Source of the DNA: Arthrobacter sp. ISL-30
Lineage (GTDB): Bacteria > Actinomycetota > Actinomycetes > Actinomycetales > Micrococcaceae
DNA: 57,952 bases
Assembly (NCBI RefSeq): GCF_018613855.1
Contig: NZ_JAGGPK010000011.1
Span: forward strand, 1 to 57,952
Direction: 5' to 3'
A program made the position numbers and the translations under genes. Numbering within the stretch: the first letter of the stretch is position 1; every line of letters begins with the position of its first letter. The notes beneath the pieces are model-generated. The model was given only the letters and a program-made list of their open reading frames with translations. It did no database searches and was not told the DNA's origin. Positions 52,824 through 57,952 of this stretch are shown here, one piece after another.

Positions 52824-53328
52824 GATGCTTTTCCTTCGCTTTGCTTGGGGCATCGCCGCTTAAGAGTTAAAGCTTCGGCGTGGCGGAAAACTCTCAGCTT
52901 CCGCCTGGACGGTGCCCGCGTTTGTTCCTAGGTCTTTGACGGTTACCGCTTGCTGCGCAAGCTCACGTGGAGCCTGATCGGATGCTGGATGAATTCGCCT
53001 GAATCTCTCGGCTGCAGGCCGATTGAATGCGGGCGTTTACGCTAGGCCCATTCGTCATTTTGAAGCCCCAAATCCAATGTCGCCCCAGACCGGCATTTTC
53101 TACATCGGATGGAATATTCATGGATGATGGCCCTATAGACATGCTTTGTCAATACCCCGTCGGTTCATGGCTGCCTAACGGACCTTGTCTACCTGGAAAT
53201 CGTAGCCAGGCGCAGTCAAACAGCAATGGCGGTCTAGACTGACGCGATGAGGACGGGTTGGGGATCCTGGGCAACGTCGCCACTCGCTCCACCGGTCAGT
53301 CGACTGCGGCGAACGAAAGGATCACTCC
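52824..53328. other. 505-nt gap with no intact gene
   Basis: I see no convincing coding frame, RNA gene or terminator in most of this stretch. It holds one notable element near its right end: the 5' fragment at 53235-53275 described separately. Confidence 0.6.
53235..53275 (+). pseudogene. 5' remnant resembling the start of the downstream lipoprotein gene
   Basis: Positions 53235-53263 match 57184-57212 in 27 of 29 bases, covering a TAGACT element, the start ATG and the first five codons (MRTGWG here, MKTGWG there). After that the homology ends and the frame degenerates. It probably derives from a duplicate of the lipoprotein gene that has been mostly deleted. Confidence 0.55.
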
Positions 53329-53946
53329 ATGACCTTCTTCCAAGACATCCCCGTGCCGCCTCATCCCCCACGCGGAAGGGCCGTGAGATACGTTCCACCT
53401 CCTTGGGCCGGCGCGCCGCTGTACGAACTGCCGGTTGTACTCCACATCGGACAATTCCTGCACCGCAGCCCAACTATGGTCATGGCCGTCAAGAGTGCCG
53501 ATGTCTACTCCACCGGCTGTTCCTTCGATGTCTCTTGGACCCTCCGCCGGGAGGAACAGAGCGACGAGGAATGGGTTGAACTCAATGACGTCTTTTTCCG
53601 GCCCGGACCGGGTCCCCGCAGAGGTTCCGGCGCCGATTCAGTGTTGCTCTTCGGGGCTCAGTTCCCGGACGGTTCAAAAGCCAGCACCGGTTTCCATGGC
53701 ATGCAAGGATTCTTCGAAGGCACCGAGCAGCCCGATCCCCCGGTCCTCCTCCTCAGAGGCAGTGGCGGCAACGGCGCCGAGGACGAGTTAGCAGGATCAG
53801 GGCAGATCTGGCTCTGGCCGCTGCCCCCTGAAGGAGAGCTCCGGCTGGTTGCCCAGTGGAAGGACTTCGGCCTGGAGGAGTGTTCCATCATGCTCGACGG
53901 CGGCCAGCTAAGGGACGCCACGGCAGGCGTTCAGCAGTACTGGTGA
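53329..53946 (+). CDS. Hypothetical 205-residue protein
   Basis: ATG 53329 has AAAGGA 8 nt upstream. The protein (ELPVVLHIGQFLHRSPTMVM, SFDVSWTLRREEQSDEEWVE, IWLWPLPPEGELRLVAQWKD) is predicted mostly beta and carries no signal peptide. I recognise no named family, although similar actinobacterial proteins seem to exist. Possibly a soluble binding or structural protein. Confidence 0.75.
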   Translation: MTFFQDIPVPPHPPRGRAVRYVPPPWAGAPLYELPVVLHIGQFLHRSPTMVMAVKSADVYSTGCSFDVSWTLRREEQSDEEWVELNDVFFRPGPGPRRGSGADSVLLFGAQFPDGSKASTGFHGMQGFFEGTEQPDPPVLLLRGSGGNGAEDELAGSGQIWLWPLPPEGELRLVAQWKDFGLEECSIMLDGGQLRDATAGVQQYW

Positions 53947-53989
53947 CGCGAGCCCCAGGGTCAAGAAATCCTCGCATACCGGCAGGCAT

Positions 53990-54274
53990 CTACTCAGGGA
54001 TGGTGAAGAAACTTTTCGGATCGTCTGCACCGAGCAGATCATGATGGAACACGATCGCGTCCACCGGGCGGGTGTCGAGGAAAAGCACCGCCACGGATCG
54101 GGAGTGAAGGATGGTATATCTGTCGGGCCCTTCCACCCAGGAATGGATTCCGGTGTATTCGTCGACGTCCAGCACGTCACCGAGCAGGCCCCGCTCCGAG
54201 AGCAGCTCATAGACAAGATTCCAGGCGCGATCCATAAGGTCGTTGATCGCCGCTTCCACCGTTGGAGCCGTCAT
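53990..54274 (-). CDS. Hypothetical 94-residue protein
   Basis: Sequence TVEAAINDLMDRAWNLVYEL ..GLLGDVLDVDEYTGIHSWVEGPDRYTI.. RSVAVLFLDTRPVDAIVFHHD is mixed helix and strand and looks coding. The ATG has no strong Shine-Dalgarno. No family assigned. It stands convergent to the preceding gene. Confidence 0.6.
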   Translation of the reverse strand: MTAPTVEAAINDLMDRAWNLVYELLSERGLLGDVLDVDEYTGIHSWVEGPDRYTILHSRSVAVLFLDTRPVDAIVFHHDLLGADDPKSFFTIPE

Positions 54275-54357
54275 GCGCCCATCATCCCACCGACCTACGA
54301 TAGCGTTGCGAATCCATGTCGCGTGTCTTCAAGTTGCCAGAGTCATATCTTGTCCGC

Positions 54358-54474
54358 CTATCCCCAGGCCCTTATGAAGCCCGTCTCGTAGGCCAGGATC
54401 ATGGCTTGCATTCGGTCCCCCACGTCGAGCATCGCCAGGAGCTGTGATCTCTCGACAATGCGGAACTGCCGGCT
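54358..54474 (-). pseudogene. Remnant of a LuxR-type response regulator C-terminus
   Basis: The minus strand reads AMLDVGDRMQAMILAYETGF IRAWG and stops at 54358. This matches the last helix region of GerE/LuxR domains (RDRVQAVVLAYE-type). Nothing upstream gives the rest of the domain, so the gene is only a tail. Confidence 0.55.
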
Positions 54475-54548
54475 AAATGTCGGATTGCATCTCGCCTGAA
54501 GTCCGTCGAGGTGTGCAGCCATCGACAACTAGGTGATCAGGCCCGCTG

Positions 54549-56087
54549 TTAAGCGGCTGGGTTTCCCAGCTTGGCACGGTGCCGGATTTTCCCGCGCCAA
54601 GGGTCCAGGGCCATCGCTAGGAACCCGATGGGCGCCGATCGTTCCCTGATGCTGGTTCCGGGCAGTGGGGGTGCGGTGGAGTGGTAGGTGTGGCCTGTGG
54701 GTGTGCGGTATTCGATGGTGTGTTGTCGGCCGGGGCTTGGTCTGGTGGTCCAGCCGGGGTTCTCTTTGGTGTGGTTGCAGGCTTCGCAGAGGCCTGCGCC
54801 GTTGTCCAGGCTGGTGGTCCCGCCGGTGTGCCAGGGGAGAACGTGGTCGAAGTGCCGGATGGGTGCATCGCAGTAGGGTGTGCGGCAGGTGTCATCACGG
54901 GCCTGGAGGTAACGGCGCAAGCCCGCGGGGAACAGCCGAGCACGGGAGTCCATCGCGACGAGCTCGCCCATGCCGGGAGCGGTGTAGAGCCGGCGCAGCC
55001 ACACCGTGAACTCCTGACCCCAGGCCGCCTCACCGGCCTTGGCCGCGTCATCTTTGACTGCATGAACCTCTTTGGCTGGCTGGCCCTTTTTGGCCGCCTG
55101 TCCTTCTTTGGCCAAGGCGCGGGCCCAGCCGGCGGGGACGATCCCGTATCCGGCGAGTCGGGCCGGTTCACTGTCGCCCTGAAAGAGGGTGCGATCGGTC
55201 ATGATCAGCTGGATTTCCACGCCCGTGATCCCGTTGGGGGTGCCGGTGATCCGCTCGACCAGGGCGTCAGCCATGATCTGGCCCCGGGAACGGCCGTCTC
55301 CTTCTGAGCGGGCCGTGTCCGCATGACGGTTTAGTGCCGCGTGGACGGCCACGCCTTGCGCTACGGGGAGCAGGGCGGTGAGGTAGGTCATGGTGTCCGG
55401 TGCCGGGCGCAGGCTGACGTGCCGTTCGGCGGCGGCGTGGCTGGCGCGCTGGGTGACGGAGCGCGGGTCCCGGCGGTAGGACGCGGCGCGGGCCGCGGCC
55501 ATGATGGCCCGGTCTCCTGCCCCGGTGAAGGTGCCGGTGTCGGCGGAGAGTTCCTCGTCGATGGCGCACCGGTCCGCTGCGCTCAGGCAGGCTGTTTCCC
55601 TGACGAGGAGTGTGGCGCGCCACTCGTTTAGCTGGCCGGTGTCCAGGGCGGACAGTGTGTGGGGCATTTCGGTCATGAGGGCTTTCGCGAGGCCGAGCAG
55701 GCGGCTGCCGCGGTTCGGGGATTCCCGCCGGGCCAGCGCGATTTGCGCGGCCACGCCGTGGCCCTGCTCCGCTGCCCGGACACCGGCGTCGGCCTGGGCG
55801 CGGCGCTGGGCGGCGTCGAAGGCGACAGCGATCCGGGCCTGCACCCCGGCAACCGCTGATTTGAGGTCCTCAAGCCCACGCAGCTGATCGATCAGCCCGG
55901 CACTGTCAGATGCCAACCGCAGGCCACGCACCGAGGCGATCAACTCCTGCACCCCGGAACATGACACATCGGAATCTGGCATACCGCCGCTCGGTGATGC
56001 GGCATCGGGAAACGCAGCGGCACCGGGGAGCACCCTGTCGCGGGGCGCAGCCGCCAGCGTCAGCTGCGAGTCCTCAATGCCGTCCAT
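54549..56087 (-). CDS. DUF222/HNH endonuclease-domain protein
   Basis: A protein of about 512 residues of the 13E12-repeat type common in Actinobacteria. The N-terminal two thirds is DUF222 ([35 protein letters not shown]). A low-complexity Lys/Ala linker ([20 protein letters not shown]) separates it from a C-terminal HNH domain: [20 protein letters not shown] and [20 protein letters not shown]. Such proteins occur in many copies and may be mobile; activity is unproven. The start is ATG 56087, TTG 56093 being an alternative. Confidence 0.9.
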   Translation of the reverse strand: MDGIEDSQLTLAAAPRDRVLPGAAAFPDAASPSGGMPDSDVSCSGVQELIASVRGLRLASDSAGLIDQLRGLEDLKSAVAGVQARIAVAFDAAQRRAQADAGVRAAEQGHGVAAQIALARRESPNRGSRLLGLAKALMTEMPHTLSALDTGQLNEWRATLLVRETACLSAADRCAIDEELSADTGTFTGAGDRAIMAAARAASYRRDPRSVTQRASHAAAERHVSLRPAPDTMTYLTALLPVAQGVAVHAALNRHADTARSEGDGRSRGQIMADALVERITGTPNGITGVEIQLIMTDRTLFQGDSEPARLAGYGIVPAGWARALAKEGQAAKKGQPAKEVHAVKDDAAKAGEAAWGQEFTVWLRRLYTAPGMGELVAMDSRARLFPAGLRRYLQARDDTCRTPYCDAPIRHFDHVLPWHTGGTTSLDNGAGLCEACNHTKENPGWTTRPSPGRQHTIEYRTPTGHTYHSTAPPLPGTSIRERSAPIGFLAMALDPWRGKIRHRAKLGNPAA

Positions 56088-56440
56088 ACACAAAGCTTCC
56101 CAGAACCCTCCGACATTTTAGGGGGATAAGTCCAGCGGGTGGGCAAATGACAGCCTTCAGGTACATTTTCAGCCAAGAGTGTTTGAGCTTCGAGCCGCCG
56201 ACACCCTCGGCACCTGTGTCAGTTGCCTTGAGGCCTTGTGAGATTCCCCAAGCGAGACAGACTTGCTGAGACACCAAGCGCGGCAGGAAAGATTTCAGAA
56301 CCGAGAGCTGCGGAAGTTCCTTATGAAGGTAGAGTTCATGAGACTCCAGCGAGTGTGTGCGCGGCTCCCGCCGCCGCTCCGGGCGATAAGCACGAACCCG
56401 CCTAGACTCATCCGGACGACAACCAGATCTGGGGGGATCG
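56088..56440. other. 353-nt gap with no recognised gene
   Basis: No convincing gene is seen. Near its right end are a TAGACT (-10-like) at about 56403 and GGGGGG just before the DUF2199 start. Confidence 0.55.
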
Positions 56441-56938
56441 ATGGGTTCTTGGAAACAGCATACGTGCACAATGTGTGGGCTCCCGGCGACTGAACATGAA
56501 CGTGACGTCCGCTTCAGGCTCCCCGACCCGGTCCTAGACAGTCCGGAGCAGCACCTCGTCGAAGGAAGCTGGCTGAGCAACCCGGACCCGAACGTCGCCA
56601 CGCTCATGCAGATCCCGGGGATCAGCCCATTCGTCCGGGCCCTGCTTCCTGTCCGGCTGGATGGAGGGCACATGCTTCGCTATGGCGTCTGGATCGCGAT
56701 CCACCCGGATGATATTCAGCGGGCCGCGTCGATCTGGAATCAACCGGAATATAGCGAGCTCAAGCTCACCGGTTACCTGGCAAACAGGATCGAGCCCTGG
56801 GGCGTATTCGCCGTCCCAGTGGACCTTGCTGTGTTGGACCCGGACCACACACCCTATTGCGTGAGCAGCCCGGACCACGAGCTAAGCGATGTACTCACTA
56901 AGGAGTGGCCCCACAGCATTCTCGCCTCATTGCCCTGA
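56441..56938 (+). CDS. DUF2199 domain protein
   Basis: A 165-residue protein. It starts with a Cys pair (HTCTMCGLPATEH), then DVRFRLPDPVL and the conserved middle RYGVWIAIHPDDIQRAASIW and GYLANRIEPWGVFAVPVDLAV, typical of DUF2199. Ends with the acidic PDHELSDVLTKEW region. Family function unknown. ATG 56441 has GGGGGG upstream. Confidence 0.85.
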   Translation: MGSWKQHTCTMCGLPATEHERDVRFRLPDPVLDSPEQHLVEGSWLSNPDPNVATLMQIPGISPFVRALLPVRLDGGHMLRYGVWIAIHPDDIQRAASIWNQPEYSELKLTGYLANRIEPWGVFAVPVDLAVLDPDHTPYCVSSPDHELSDVLTKEWPHSILASLP

Positions 56939-57195
56939 CGCACTGGGGCCATTGACCGGCGCCAGCGCCTCCCCACAAACCCCGTCGCAGAGTTGATGAG
57001 ACTCCGCGCGCTGTCGTCACTGCCGGGCCCAGGCCCCTGGCTCATTGCGCGCATGAGGACCCCGTGTGCGACCGGCTCGGGAATCTCGCGAGGTCCTAAA
57101 GCTAGCCGGCGGGTCGCTGCACTAAGCTAAGGCAACTCCCTTGACGACGCACAACACCGCCCCTGGCGCTTGACGCTGAACCGTAGACTGACGCC

Positions 57196-57669
57196 ATGAA
57201 GACGGGTTGGGGGACCGTTGGCGTAGCTGCTCTTGTCGCCAGCTGCCTGCAGATCACGGCCTGCGACATTCCAGTGGCATGCCCTGCCATTGGCTACGTC
57301 AGCACCATTACCGTCAACCTCGAAGGCGACATAGCAGGGGTTGACGAGGTCAAGGTGTGCACAGCTGAGGGATGCTCCGAACCGGAACCTATGCCCGCCC
57401 CGCCGGGACCGAAGAAAACTATTGTCCCAGCCCCCGTCCCGGAGCCAGAGCCAGAGCCAGAGCCGAGCCTGACAGCGCCTACCGTGGTTCCGCCGCCCTT
57501 CCGTAGCAGGAGGACTGACCCCGATACCTGGGCGTTTACCGTGAGCACTGGCCTGCCGGAGCGGGTGACGGTGCGTGCCCTCGCTTCGGACGGCGCCGTG
57601 CTGGCCGACAGGAAAATGACCTGCAGTGGATCAGGGTCGGCGGCTCGGCTCAGTGTGGAGGGCCGATGA
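57196..57669 (+). CDS. Hypothetical Pro/Glu-rich lipoprotein
   Basis: A 157-residue protein. Signal MKTGWGTVGVAALVASCLQ with lipobox-like ITAC (LQITAC). The linker VPEPEPEPEPSL is a Pro-Glu repeat likely to cross the cell wall. The C-terminal half (TDPDTWAFTVSTGLPERVTV) is soluble. No family recognised. Its 5' end recurs at 53235. Confidence 0.65.
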   Translation: MKTGWGTVGVAALVASCLQITACDIPVACPAIGYVSTITVNLEGDIAGVDEVKVCTAEGCSEPEPMPAPPGPKKTIVPAPVPEPEPEPEPSLTAPTVVPPPFRSRRTDPDTWAFTVSTGLPERVTVRALASDGAVLADRKMTCSGSGSAARLSVEGR

Positions 57670-57952
57670 CGACGCCACCCATCATCCTTCGGATCACACC
57701 TGGCTGAGGAAGCATGTGAGCGGTTGCAGGGGTCACCAGGATCCTTCTGGCGACTCTGGCGGGGCCGTTCAGGCGGAGTAAGCACGCCCTCACAACCTAG
57801 CAAATCCGGAGCGGGGGCACCGTCGATGAGTAAGGTAAATGATCCTGAGCCATGCCACTTCTGGACCATGCCCACTACTGTCAATGGCCAATGGTTTCTG
57901 CCCATAGGCGGCCAGTAAATGTACCCGCTGGTGGCCAGTAAAACTGCCCGGT
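57670..57952. mobile_element. Possible IS-element end at the window edge
   Basis: GGCCAGTAAATGTACCCG (57910-57927) and GGCCAGTAAAACTGCCCG (57933-57950) are direct copies at 23-bp spacing; a weaker copy (GGCCAATGGTTTCTGCCC) begins at about 57885. Such multiple terminal repeats resemble IS21-family ends. No transposase is seen here; the element would lie to the right of the window. Confidence 0.45.

Overview
The window is high-GC actinobacterial DNA. The gene set (DUF3027, DUF3263, DUF4193, WXG100, LytR_C, CIRCE-controlled groEL without groES, FemX, ThrE, single-chain L-serine dehydratase, DUF222/HNH protein) and the many GTG/TTG starts suggest a soil Micrococcaceae member of the Arthrobacter / Paenarthrobacter / Pseudarthrobacter group. 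This assignment rests on recognising protein families; no tree was made. I saw no rRNA, tRNA or CRISPR array.

Layout. 1-16.3 kb is core genome: DUF3027 and an extended cold-shock protein; a helicase-associated protein next to an XPB-type helicase; an OmpR-type two-component pair followed by an orphan WXG100 protein; an RNase HI fused to a DUF4440-like domain; groEL with two CIRCE operators; a substrate-binding lipoprotein coupled to a small cold-shock protein; LytR_C and DUF3263 proteins; uracil-DNA glycosylase; and an iron-box-controlled siderophore-interacting protein. 16.3-26.8 kb holds one-carbon and serine genes on the minus strand: a tandem glycine riboswitch, then gcvP-gcvT-gcvH-glyA-sdaA, followed by femX and a ThrE-type threonine/serine exporter. 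Together they would turn excess glycine into C1 units, serine and pyruvate, with export as a possible outlet.

26.9-32.9 kb is a transport and polyamine block: a TetR regulator divergent from an MFS pump whose 5' end looks frameshifted, then an agmatine operon (N-carbamoylputrescine amidase-like, agmatine deiminase, APC permease) behind two palindromic operators with no regulator beside it. 33-34.4 kb carries small conserved proteins. 34.5-40.6 kb is a LacI - ABC importer - GH32 fructosidase operon with two perfect operators. 40.6-44.2 kb holds mhqD/mhqO/yceI-like genes (mhqO 5'-truncated), an SGNH hydrolase and a membrane protein. 44.3-50.1 kb is a second, separate GH32 - ABC importer - LacI operon on the minus strand, with different operators and a divergent GH32. 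Neither importer has an ATPase gene, so both probably share one encoded elsewhere.

50.2-57.95 kb looks accessory and decayed: a twice-frameshifted GNAT gene, a DRGH nuclease, broken or hypothetical membrane proteins, a LuxR C-terminal remnant, a DUF222/HNH protein, DUF2199, a Pro/Glu-rich lipoprotein whose 5' end recurs 4 kb away, and tandem repeats at the right edge that resemble the end of an IS element. Several single-base frameshifts could be true decay or assembly indels; the sequence alone cannot decide. No wholly new system is evident. The best leads are the divergent GH32 operon, the csp-lipoprotein overlap, the RNase HI-DUF4440 fusion and the regulator-less agmatine operators.
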